Positions 1-5,846 of a stretch of DNA of 9,029 bases are shown here, piece after piece. Source of the stretch: Clostridia bacterium. GTDB lineage: Bacteria > Bacillota > Clostridia > DUPQ01. Within the stretch, counting starts at the first letter, position 1. The number at the start of each line of letters is the position of its first letter. Where the stretch lies: positions 1 to 9,029 of the forward strand of contig JAUVJE010000094.1 in NCBI GenBank assembly GCA_030592355.1. The letters are read 5' to 3'. The translations under genes and the position numbers were made by a program. The notes under the pieces were generated by a model that was given only the letters and a program-made list of their open reading frames with translations, made no database searches and was not told the DNA's origin.

Positions 1-40
1 ATTTCTGAGCTTTTTCAGGAATAATCGAGTATGTATTTTT

Positions 41-80
41 ATTTGAGTAGTATTTCTACTGGAAGTTCACTCAAATTTTT
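41..80 (+). terminator. AT-rich hairpin followed by a T run, possible weak terminator
   Basis: ATTTGAGT (41-48) pairs with ACTCAAAT (69-76), and a short T run follows to position 80. An alternative small stem, AGTAG/CTACT (46-50/56-60), competes inside it. In the plus direction this has the form of a weak intrinsic terminator for something entering from the left of the window. In the minus direction the stem is followed by ATAAAAAT rather than a T tract, so it does not obviously end the gene at 197. The stem is AT-rich and could be chance. Confidence 0.25.
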
Positions 81-95
81 AACTAATTTTTTCAC

Positions 96-210
96 TCAAT
101 AGAATTGCAATGCCAAATGTTCTGTTCCGAGGTTTGCGCATCTGGCAATTTTGTTTTCCCAAAGCCTGTCGTAAAACTCTGAATACCACTGAAATATCAG
201 TTCAGTGAAA
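96..210 (-). pseudogene. possible C-terminal coding remnant just past the toroid gene
   Basis: Reading the minus strand in the frame that ends at a TGA at 98-96 gives a protein-like tail rich in W, Y, F, E and N (KVFTELIFQWYSEFY, then DRLWENKIARCANLGTEHLA). No ATG, GTG or TTG is available near its beginning. Upstream it runs into the 3' end of the neighbouring gene in a different frame, where the peptide stops looking protein-like. It could be the leftover end of a decayed gene, a frameshifted extension of the neighbour, or chance. I do not recognise the family. Confidence 0.2.
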
Positions 211-1963
211 ACCTTACCATACGGTCTTCTATCCTGACAATTTCGTAGATTCCATTTCTGTTTGCACATAACCGGCCCGTTAATTCAGGTCGCTCGCAAA
301 TAACCCTAAACTCCGCTCCCCTGTAATCCAAAAGCACCCCGTCCTCTGTAATGCTAACTATTCCCTTTTCCATTCCATCGGTTTTAAGCAGGGGGACGAT
401 TATATGAAGCCCGGGCAGTTTCCCTTTAACATTGTAAAGCAGTCCGTCCTTATTTAGTTGGTATGTCTCTTCAAGAACATTATCACCTATTTCATAGGAA
501 ATGGAAAATGCCACACTGTCGCTTTCTTCATTCATAATAGTGATTCTGCTTTTTATCATGTCCCGGTCAACTTCCGCAAGGGAAACTATTTCATTATTGT
601 TATCAAGCCACGCCGGTCCGATGGCACAGGCTATGGGCTCTATTTCGCTGAGTGCGTATGAATAGGTCGGCTCGGGGGCACAGGGCCCTGAAAGCGCTGT
701 TTCCGGCATTATTCCGGCTTTATGCAACCGCCCGAGTCCGGTGGCATCTTTAGTCGGATCAGCGCATGTATCCACCTCTAAATGGTATCCTCCGCAGGCT
801 GCAAACACTTTATGAAAATCGTCATCGGTCACAAATATGTATCCGCTTGATTCAGCAGGCGTTTCAATGCATTCGGTGTCTGTATTTCTTAATGATTCAA
901 AATATGTGCTTCCAAGAATACTGGAAGTCAGCAGGCTGTATGCGGTGTAAACACCCCCGCAGTCTATCCCATGACCAAGTTCAGGCTTAAATCCCTGCCT
1001 CAGATGTCTGTAAGGTTCCATGTTTAACCACGGCTCAATGCTTCTAACCGCATTGCGGGCAGCCCTTTTAAATACTCCCGCTGATTTTGTTTCTAGATTC
1101 TCAATTTTAACAGAACTCATCATTTCAAAAAAACATGCAAGCATGGTATCTACACTCAGGAATTGATTCACCCGTCCCCCGTAAGGCATCTGCCCTGTGA
1201 CGGATTGCATAAATAACGAAGATACTGCTCCGGTTTCAATCAATACAAGTGCTTTTTCCTTATGCCTGCCATCCGCTCCATGCCTTATTGCATAAAGCAT
1301 CTGCTGTTTTGTAACCAAATCATATGTCATAGGCGAACCAGGTTCGGTATACATCCCGTACTTTTTGTTAAATTTATCAAAAAGCACCGGCGCCCAAGCA
1401 TCAAAAAAATTGTCGTCGCCGCCAAGTCCTGCACTTATTTTGCATGCTTCAGATGAAATGGCATAAGCGATTCCATTGGTATAGTTTTCAAAATAATGAA
1501 ATCCGTATTTGCGCCAGGTTACTTTTTCCCAAATGTCCCGGTTGATTTTCGGATAATTAATTGCTTCCAGCCCCTGGTATGCAAAAACCAGTTCTTTTAC
1601 CCAAAATTCTGTAAAAAGATCCGGTTCAAAATCATATGCGATTATATTCATCAGATGTTCATAACTTAGATAAAGGCGATCTGCATATCCAGCCATTCTG
1701 CCTGCCCTTATCAACTGTCCCAATGCACCGCAGAACCGAGCCTCCGCGTTATAATGGAAAAGCTCAAGAGCCTTTCCCCTGAATGTCATCCCGCGGTTGT
1801 CCAAAGAATCTGAAATTATGCCGTTTTCTTTTTGAATGCCCATATCAAGGAGGTTCATTAATATTTTTTCAGCAAAATCAAGATAAGTTTCGTTTTTGAA
1901 ACCATCAGCAATCACATTGGCCGACGCCAAGTGGTCTTGGAATTTATCCATATGCATTTGCAA
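197..1963 (-). CDS. uncharacterised alpha/alpha-toroid protein, putative glycan-active enzyme
   Basis: Protein of about 588 residues with no signal peptide or membrane segment, so probably cytoplasmic. The N-terminal two thirds is helix-rich with many aromatic residues, as in alpha/alpha-barrel lyases and hydrolases. It has blocks I associate, from memory only, with uncharacterised members of that fold: MTFRGKALELFHYNAEARF near residue 58, MYTEPGSPMTYD near 204, and MPYGGRVNQFLSVDT near 260. The last third (from about residue 450) looks like a beta-sandwich. No catalytic residues can be assigned, and neither lyase nor hydrolase is proven. The open frame begins at a TTG at 2002, but that codon lies only 4 nt past a strong -10 element. 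The TTG at 1963 has GGGGGA 8 nt upstream and is preferred; ATG at 1957 or 1951 is possible. It is transcribed alone, divergently from the ABC exporter. The coding call is firm; the function is weak. Confidence 0.8.
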   Translation of the reverse strand: MQMHMDKFQDHLASANVIADGFKNETYLDFAEKILMNLLDMGIQKENGIISDSLDNRGMTFRGKALELFHYNAEARFCGALGQLIRAGRMAGYADRLYLSYEHLMNIIAYDFEPDLFTEFWVKELVFAYQGLEAINYPKINRDIWEKVTWRKYGFHYFENYTNGIAYAISSEACKISAGLGGDDNFFDAWAPVLFDKFNKKYGMYTEPGSPMTYDLVTKQQMLYAIRHGADGRHKEKALVLIETGAVSSLFMQSVTGQMPYGGRVNQFLSVDTMLACFFEMMSSVKIENLETKSAGVFKRAARNAVRSIEPWLNMEPYRHLRQGFKPELGHGIDCGGVYTAYSLLTSSILGSTYFESLRNTDTECIETPAESSGYIFVTDDDFHKVFAACGGYHLEVDTCADPTKDATGLGRLHKAGIMPETALSGPCAPEPTYSYALSEIEPIACAIGPAWLDNNNEIVSLAEVDRDMIKSRITIMNEESDSVAFSISYEIGDNVLEETYQLNKDGLLYNVKGKLPGLHIIVPLLKTDGMEKGIVSITEDGVLLDYRGAEFRVICERPELTGRLCANRNGIYEIVRIEDRMVRFSLN

Positions 1964-1971
1964 TTCAATTG

Positions 1972-1977
1972 TCCCCC
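1972..1977 (-). promoter_or_regulatory. ribosome binding site that decides the start of the toroid gene
   Basis: GGGGGA on the minus strand lies 8 nt before TTG 1963 and 14 nt before ATG 1957. The spacing favours the TTG. The upstream TTG at 2002 has no comparable site and sits at or before the expected transcription start. Confidence 0.45.
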
Positions 1978-2006
1978 GATGCAATTCGAGATGCAGAACC
2001 AAAGGT

Positions 2007-2015
2007 ATTATATCA
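2007..2015 (-). promoter_or_regulatory. extended -10 promoter for the toroid gene
   Basis: The minus strand reads TGATATAAT, a perfect TATAAT with the extended -10 TGn motif. A TTAACA resembling a -35 box lies upstream (2033-2028), but the spacer is only 15 nt, so the extended -10 probably carries the activity. Transcription should start near 2000, which argues against translation from TTG 2002. Confidence 0.6.
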
Positions 2016-2120
2016 TATTTTATTGCATGTTAAATACAAAACTGCTAAGATATCAGAGATAATGAACAGCTGAAATACCAACTGAATTACAGCTAATCAG
2101 CATATGCGAACACCAAAATG

Positions 2121-2125
2121 TGAGG
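2121..2125 (+). promoter_or_regulatory. ribosome binding site that decides the exporter start
   Basis: TGAGG lies 5 nt upstream of ATG 2131. The earlier in-frame ATG at 2104 has no Shine-Dalgarno-like sequence before it, and the nine residues it would add (MRTPKCEVY) do not resemble an exporter N-terminus. ATG 2131 is therefore preferred. Confidence 0.6.
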
Positions 2126-2130
2126 TTTAT

Positions 2131-3858
2131 ATGAAATATTCAAAAGATGTTTTTAAATCATTCATCTCCTACTATCGGCCGAATCTAAAACTTTTTATAC
2201 TTGATATGTGCTGTGCCTATGTTATGGCTATGATTGATCTGGTTTTTCCCATGATTACCCGATATATTCTGGGCGATGTAATACCATCAGGTGACCTGAG
2301 GCCTTTGTATGTTTTTGGTGTTGTACTTTTTGTGATGTACTGCATCCATGCGCTTTTAAATTTTATTATGAATTACTGGGGACATGTAGTAGGCGTCAGG
2401 ATGGAATCTTCAATGAGAAATGATTTATTCACGCACCTCCAAACCCTTTCTTTTAAGTTTTATGACAATAATCGAACAGGTCAGCTTATGTCACGGATGG
2501 TAAACGATTTAAATGAGATAAGCGAGCTGGCCCACCACGGTCCTGAAGACATCTTCCTCTCTTTTGTCATGTTGATAGGCGCAGGCATCTATCTTTCATT
2601 AATAGAATGGCGGCTGGCTCTTATGCTGATTATTATGGAAATTTTTCTATTTATATTCGCCTTAAACAAGCGCAAAAAAATGTCCGCTGCTTTCAGAGAA
2701 GTCCGATTAAAAATTGCGGATGTGAATGCGAATCTTGAAAACAGCATATCAGGCATCAGGGTTTCCCAGTCATTTACCAATGAAAAACATGAAACTCAGA
2801 AGTTTAACAAAGGTAATGAACTTTTTAAAAACTCCAGGGTACATGCTTATAAAAGGATGGCAGAATTCATAATGGGAATAGGTTTTATCTCAAACCTTAT
2901 GAATATGGGGATACTGGTTTACGGTGGTTATCTGGTATATTCCGAGGCAATAGCAGTCGCCGACCTGTTGGCCTTTCTTCTTTATATCGGACTTATTTTA
3001 ATGCCTATCAGAAGGCTTACAAATTTTATTCAGCAGTTTGAACTAGGCATGTCGGGTTTCATCAGGTTCCGGGAAATAATGGATACTCCTCCTGATATCA
3101 AAGATGCTCCTGATGCTGTTGAAGCGACAGATGTCCGCGGAAATATTAATATGGAAAATATAACTTTCTCATATGACAATAACGAGCATGTCCTTAAAAA
3201 TCTATCCTTAGAAATCCGACCCGGCGAGACACTTGCAATTGCCGGACCTTCAGGCGGCGGAAAAACAACACTGTGCAATCTTATTCCCCGCTTCTATTCT
3301 TTGGATTCAGGTAGAATTCTATTGGATGGCATGGATATTGAAAAAATTACACTTTCTTCCCTCAGGCAAAATATCGGAATGGTGCAGCAGGATGTATTCT
3401 TGTTTGCAGGTACAATCGGGGATAATATTATGTACGGAAACCCCGATGCCAATTATGAAGAAATGAGAGAAGCAGCAAAAAAAGCCCGGATTCATGAATT
3501 TATTGACGGACTGGAAGACAAGTATGACACCTATGTGGGAGAACGGGGAATCCGTTTGTCGGGTGGTCAGAAACAAAGGGTTTCCATAGCTCGTGTTTTC
3601 TTGAAGAATCCACCGGTATTGATTCTTGACGAGGCCACCAGCTCACTTGACACAAAGACCGAAAAAGAAATACAAAAATCCCTTGAGGAACTTTCAACAG
3701 GCAGAACCACCCTGATAATCGCACATAGACTGACCACAATCAAAAATGCCGACCGTATACTCATCATCACCAAAGACGGCATTGCAGAACAAGGCACTCA
3801 CAAGGATCTTATGAATCGCGACGGCATCTACGCCGGTCTTTACAACGGGTTATTATAG
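2131..3858 (+). CDS. ABC exporter half-transporter (membrane domain fused to ATPase), MsbA/MdlB type
   Basis: Protein of 575 residues, typical for a half-size ABC exporter that works as a dimer in the cytoplasmic membrane. The first 320 residues form the six-helix type I exporter domain, with hydrophobic segments near 20-45, 58-82, 140-180 and 245-295. The cytoplasmic loop SFKFYDNNRTGQLMSRMVND (about 107-126) is characteristic of the family. The ATPase half is intact: Walker A GPSGGGKTT (372-380), Q-loop Q420, signature LSGGQKQR (476-483) preceded by the exporter VGERG element, Walker B LILDE (D500, E501) and switch histidine H532. The substrate cannot be read from sequence; lipid, peptide and drug are all possible. 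No partner half-transporter is visible, so a homodimer is the simplest reading. The divergent toroid gene offers no clear link. Only weak promoter candidates are visible upstream, such as TAAGAT at 2046. Confidence 0.95.
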   Translation: MKYSKDVFKSFISYYRPNLKLFILDMCCAYVMAMIDLVFPMITRYILGDVIPSGDLRPLYVFGVVLFVMYCIHALLNFIMNYWGHVVGVRMESSMRNDLFTHLQTLSFKFYDNNRTGQLMSRMVNDLNEISELAHHGPEDIFLSFVMLIGAGIYLSLIEWRLALMLIIMEIFLFIFALNKRKKMSAAFREVRLKIADVNANLENSISGIRVSQSFTNEKHETQKFNKGNELFKNSRVHAYKRMAEFIMGIGFISNLMNMGILVYGGYLVYSEAIAVADLLAFLLYIGLILMPIRRLTNFIQQFELGMSGFIRFREIMDTPPDIKDAPDAVEATDVRGNINMENITFSYDNNEHVLKNLSLEIRPGETLAIAGPSGGGKTTLCNLIPRFYSLDSGRILLDGMDIEKITLSSLRQNIGMVQQDVFLFAGTIGDNIMYGNPDANYEEMREAAKKARIHEFIDGLEDKYDTYVGERGIRLSGGQKQRVSIARVFLKNPPVLILDEATSSLDTKTEKEIQKSLEELSTGRTTLIIAHRLTTIKNADRILIITKDGIAEQGTHKDLMNRDGIYAGLYNGLL

Positions 3859-3910
3859 GAATGATAGCGGAGGGCTGATATTCCGTTTGCTTATGTCGGA
3901 TGATGAAACC

Positions 3911-3945
3911 AAATTATTCCAAATTTGTTCTGACGGAAATAATTT
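3911..3945. repeat. hairpin 1 of the intergenic element
   Basis: AAATTATTCC (3911-3920) pairs with GGAAATAATTT (3935-3945) with one bulged A, around a 14-nt loop. The right arm also lies in a small palindrome, GGAAATAATTTCC. It begins about 50 nt after the exporter stop codon. It lacks the T tract of an intrinsic terminator. Confidence 0.45.
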
Positions 3946-3960
3946 CCATTTAGACAAGGC

Positions 3961-4023
3961 TTGCAAGCTTTTCTTCGAATGACGTGTATGTACTATACAT
4001 AAGTGAGAAGAAAAGCGTAGCAA
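3961..4023. repeat. hairpin 2 of the intergenic element
   Basis: GCTTTTCTTC (3967-3976) is perfectly complementary to GAAGAAAAGC (4007-4016). The stem extends past an internal loop by TTGC (3961-3964) with GCAA (4020-4023). Inside the loop a second palindrome, TGTATGTACTATACA (3985-3999), forms a short stem. Neither strand continues into a T tract. Confidence 0.6.
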
Positions 4024-4032
4024 ATGCAGTAA

Positions 4033-4108
4033 GTCAGACACATCATATAAAGAAAGCCGCCGAGTGATGCCAATCAAACCCGGTGGCTGATATTTATGTG
4101 TGTCTGAC
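4033..4108. repeat. hairpin 3 of the intergenic element
   Basis: GTCAGACACA (4033-4042) is perfectly complementary to TGTGTCTGAC (4099-4108). A second inner stem pairs AGCCGCCG (4055-4062) with CGGTGGCT (4081-4088), with one G-T wobble. The AT-rich stretch between the two stems is partly complementary too. It ends 11 nt before the stop of the acyltransferase gene, so that gene's mRNA would end in this structure. Confidence 0.6.
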
Positions 4109-4119
4109 GTTAAATGAAA

Positions 4120-5289
4120 TTAATCCGCCAGGAGGGATTTTATATGTTCTACGGCATAGTTCCACTTAAACGCAGACGCCCTGTTTTTTGGCAAAAATCT
4201 AAACCTGATAAAATCACCTTTATAGTAGAAATCAAATATATAGTTTAATTGTATGGTATTACCGAATATCTCCTTGATAAAAAATGTCCTTCCGAGAGAT
4301 GGAGCAGTAAATACAATTCTGTTTTTATACAAAGATAACTTTCCTTCGTCAACAACATGTAATGATTTGTTTTCGTTTTCACCATAAAGAATTGCTTTAT
4401 CACTGTAGATTAAATCATCTTTTTGTGCAATCTGTTTAAAATAATCTGCCTGCCAGTCGCCCCAATCCTGAGTATTATCAAAAGTCCTGCCCTCGTTTAT
4501 AAAAAACCCATAATTCCCCATAATGTGTTTAAGCCCACAGGTAGTACAACTCAATTCTGTTTTCTCGCTGAATAAAGTTCCAATTTTTTTGCATTGCGGG
4601 CACACATAGAGATAATTCTCTAAAAATTCAGCAGACTTCTTGGACTTGTAGGGAATCATACGCTCTTTTTGCCAGTCGAATTCATTGTATGCAATAGCGT
4701 TATTCATTTCGGTGTAAATCTCGTCCAGACTTTTGTTTTTCACATCTTCTTTAGTAAAAAGCAAGTCGTAATGCAGTTCTAAGACTCCCCTTCTGCCTTT
4801 TACAGACCATCTGGGCCGGGAAAGATAACCACCCTTTATCACACAGTTCACTACCGGAACCTTCATGAGCTTAACTAATTTCGCTGTTGAATAAAGTATA
4901 TCTATCGAGCGTCCGTTCCATGTTCTGTTGGCTTCAGGGAAAACTCCCACCACATGACCCTTTTTCAATTCCTTTACCGTAAGCTTGATGGTTCTTAAAT
5001 CAGAAACCGCTTTTTTCTTCGGGATTGCTCCCACCAAGTAAGTCAATAAAAACGCTACGGACTTGCTTCTGAAAAGGCTGTCGCTCGCAATGAATCTGGT
5101 ATTCGGTTTTATATAAAGTCCTGTTATGAATGCATCCCAATTAAGACAATGGTTGCCCACAAGAAGATATGGCGCTTCAAGGTTTTTCACTTTACTGTTG
5201 AATGCCTTAATGTTATATGACACTTTGAGCCATGTACCTAAAAAAGCCCTCAGCAACGCTGCAAAAATAATAATAATGAATTCTCTCAA
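4120..5289 (-). CDS. PlsC-like glycerolipid acyltransferase with C-terminal zinc ribbon and extra domain
   Basis: Protein of 389 residues, well over the roughly 240 of ordinary PlsC. A hydrophobic N-terminal segment (about 4-20) should anchor it to the inner face of the membrane. The acyltransferase signature is present: NHCLNWDAF with catalytic H47 and D52 (HX4D), FIASDSLFRS near 66, FPEANR near 117, and a proline-containing VPVVN motif near 144. This points to transfer of an acyl chain to a lysophospholipid or similar acceptor; the true acceptor is unknown. After the catalytic domain a CPQC...CTTC zinc ribbon follows (C230, C233, C248, C251). The last 100 residues or so are beta-rich and resemble a small lipid- or protein-binding module, though I cannot name it. 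The start is set at TTG 5289, 6 nt after GGAGGGG; the earlier TTG at 5304 lies upstream of that site. It is transcribed alone and converges on the exporter. Confidence 0.88.
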   Translation of the reverse strand: MREFIIIIFAALLRAFLGTWLKVSYNIKAFNSKVKNLEAPYLLVGNHCLNWDAFITGLYIKPNTRFIASDSLFRSKSVAFLLTYLVGAIPKKKAVSDLRTIKLTVKELKKGHVVGVFPEANRTWNGRSIDILYSTAKLVKLMKVPVVNCVIKGGYLSRPRWSVKGRRGVLELHYDLLFTKEDVKNKSLDEIYTEMNNAIAYNEFDWQKERMIPYKSKKSAEFLENYLYVCPQCKKIGTLFSEKTELSCTTCGLKHIMGNYGFFINEGRTFDNTQDWGDWQADYFKQIAQKDDLIYSDKAILYGENENKSLHVVDEGKLSLYKNRIVFTAPSLGRTFFIKEIFGNTIQLNYIFDFYYKGDFIRFRFLPKNRASAFKWNYAVEHIKSLLAD

Positions 5290-5295
5290 ACCTAT

Positions 5296-5302
5296 CCCCT
5301 CC
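5296..5302 (-). promoter_or_regulatory. ribosome binding site that decides the acyltransferase start
   Basis: GGAGGGG on the minus strand is a near-ideal Shine-Dalgarno sequence 6 nt upstream of TTG 5289. It overlaps codons 1-3 of the longer frame that would begin at TTG 5304, so the shorter protein is favoured. Confidence 0.65.
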
Positions 5303-5308
5303 AAAGCA

Positions 5309-5317
5309 AGTATACCA
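5309..5317 (-). promoter_or_regulatory. candidate extended -10 promoter for the acyltransferase
   Basis: The minus strand reads TGGTATACT: a -10 box with one mismatch from TATAAT and an extended -10 TGn. A TTGATG lies 15 nt upstream of the hexamer as a poor -35. Transcription would begin near 5302, leaving a very short leader that starts almost at the ribosome binding site. Confidence 0.35.
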
Positions 5318-5416
5318 TGGTCAGGTTTTCATCAAGCCCCAAAACCTCTAAATACTCCCCACGGGTGATAAAGAAATTGTTTAATAATATATAAATCAAT
5401 AAAAGGGGTTGGAACT

Positions 5417-5500
5417 TTGCAGAGAAAGAGAAATACAAAACATTTACTTTTCGAGGAAATCTTCCCGGAAGGTTTCCTCGAAAAGTCTGTAAGTTTTTGA
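5417..5500 (+). CDS. possible 27-codon ORF upstream of the B12 riboswitch
   Basis: A TTG at 5417 follows AAAAGGGG with an 8-nt gap and opens a 27-codon frame ending at TGA 5498-5500. The peptide begins MQRKRNTKHLL and continues FEEIFPEGFLEKSV, with a basic start and an acidic, hydrophobic middle. The middle is encoded by the perfect hairpin at 5446-5486, so part of its protein-like look may follow from the palindrome. It ends just before the riboswitch promoter and would need its own promoter; TATAAA at 5390 is the only candidate and lacks a good -35. It may be a leader peptide, the truncated start of a lost gene, or chance. No family is recognised. Confidence 0.22.
   Translation: MQRKRNTKHLLFEEIFPEGFLEKSVSF
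5446..5486. repeat. 41-nt near-perfect hairpin, about 19 bp stem
   Basis: ACTTTTCGAGGAAA (5446-5459) and TTTCCTCGAAAAGT (5473-5486) are exactly complementary. A T-G pair and CTTC/GAAG continue the stem to a 3-nt CCG loop. T residues precede and A residues follow the GC core on both strands, the reverse of an intrinsic terminator. It ends 21 nt before the -35 box of the B12 operon promoter. Possible roles are an operator, a cruciform site or a remnant of a palindromic element. Confidence 0.7.
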
Positions 5501-5507
5501 AAATGTA

Positions 5508-5536
5508 TTGACGGAGATTGCGCTCTGTTTTATAAT
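5508..5536 (+). promoter_or_regulatory. sigma-A promoter of the btu operon
   Basis: TTGACG (5508-5513) and TATAAT (5531-5536) are separated by exactly 17 nt, a near-consensus housekeeping promoter. Transcription should start around 5543, about 15 nt before the P1 stem of the riboswitch, so the whole aptamer lies in the transcript. Confidence 0.88.
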
Positions 5537-5557
5537 GACTTTACAGTTTAATATCGA

Positions 5558-5721
5558 CGGTTAAGTTCTGTTCCGAATATTCGGATAGATTAAAAGGGAA
5601 CCGGGTTAGAATCCCGGGCGGTCCCGCCGCTGTATTGGTGAGGTTGTTCACATATCCACTGGTTTTGACCGGGAAGGAGTGAATCAACCGATGATCCTAA
5701 GTCAGAAGACCTGCCTAACCG
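5558..5721 (+). promoter_or_regulatory. cobalamin (adenosylcobalamin-type) riboswitch aptamer
   Basis: P1 is closed by CGGTTA (5558-5563) and TAACCG (5716-5721). P2 is TCCGA/TCGGA (5572-5585). The conserved AAAAGGGAA (5591-5599) and GCGGTCCCGCCGCTGTA (5619-5635) core is present around the stem CCGGG/CCCGG. A peripheral arm pairs GTTG and TTCAC (5643-5651) with GTGAA and CAAC (5679-5688) and contains the typical CCACTGG...CCGGGAAGG. The B12 box AAGTCAGAAGACCTGCC (5699-5715) differs from the usual form only at a weakly conserved G. It senses cobalamin in the nascent mRNA and controls the transport genes behind it. Confidence 0.95.
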
Positions 5722-5749
5722 TTTCACTGGTAACTCTACGAGGCATAGA

Positions 5750-5780
5750 GGGTGTTTGATGAATATGATTCATTATCCCC
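5750..5780 (+). promoter_or_regulatory. candidate antiterminator hairpin of the riboswitch
   Basis: TGATGAAT (5757-5764) pairs with ATTCATTA (5768-5775) with one G-T wobble around an ATG loop. GGG (5750-5752) can then pair with CCC (5777-5779). This captures the start of the terminator's left arm (5778-5785). It also competes with a small CTCTA/TAGAG hairpin (5735-5739/5746-5750) just upstream that could take part in the aptamer's loop-loop contact. Which fold forms with ligand is inferred. Confidence 0.45.
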
Positions 5781-5803
5781 GGCTTTTAGAAGCCGGGTTT
5801 TTT
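5778..5803 (+). terminator. intrinsic terminator of the riboswitch expression platform
   Basis: CCCGGCTT (5778-5785) pairs perfectly with AAGCCGGG (5790-5797) around a TTAG loop, followed directly by six T. It lies 43 nt before btuF with no gene in between, so it is the regulated leader terminator. Cobalamin binding should favour it and shut off the operon. Confidence 0.93.
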
Positions 5804-5846
5804 ACCGGTCAGGAAATTGAGCTGAATTTTTTAAAAGGAAGATATT

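Larger units (their letters stand above)
3866..4108. repeat. inverted-repeat-rich intergenic element, candidate small repetitive or structured element
   Basis: This gene-free block between two converging genes folds almost end to end: stems at 3911-3945, 3961-4023 and 4033-4108, plus a GGAAT/ATTCC pair flanking 3864-3880. Its two ends carry related sequence, CGGAGGGCTGATATT (3868-3882) and CGGTGGCTGATATT (4081-4094), with further similarity beyond. No stem is followed by a clear T tract on either strand, so ordinary terminators do not explain it. A TTG-started 74-codon frame on the minus strand crosses it but has no ribosome binding site. The form suggests a MITE-like or intergenic repeat element, or a structured RNA. 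Copy number elsewhere in the genome is unknown. Confidence 0.5.

Noticed and set aside
2104..2130. Nine extra N-terminal residues on the ABC exporter
   Set aside because: ATG 2104 has no ribosome binding site, while TGAGG lies at proper spacing before ATG 2131.
3853..4077. A 74-codon minus-strand ORF across the intergenic element
   Set aside because: It starts with TTG without a ribosome binding site and consists mostly of the arms of the hairpins. It also extends into the exporter stop region. It was treated as a by-product of the repeat block.
5446..5486. The long palindrome as an intrinsic terminator for upstream transcription
   Set aside because: The stem is followed by A residues and not by a T tract on either strand, the opposite of what an intrinsic terminator needs.
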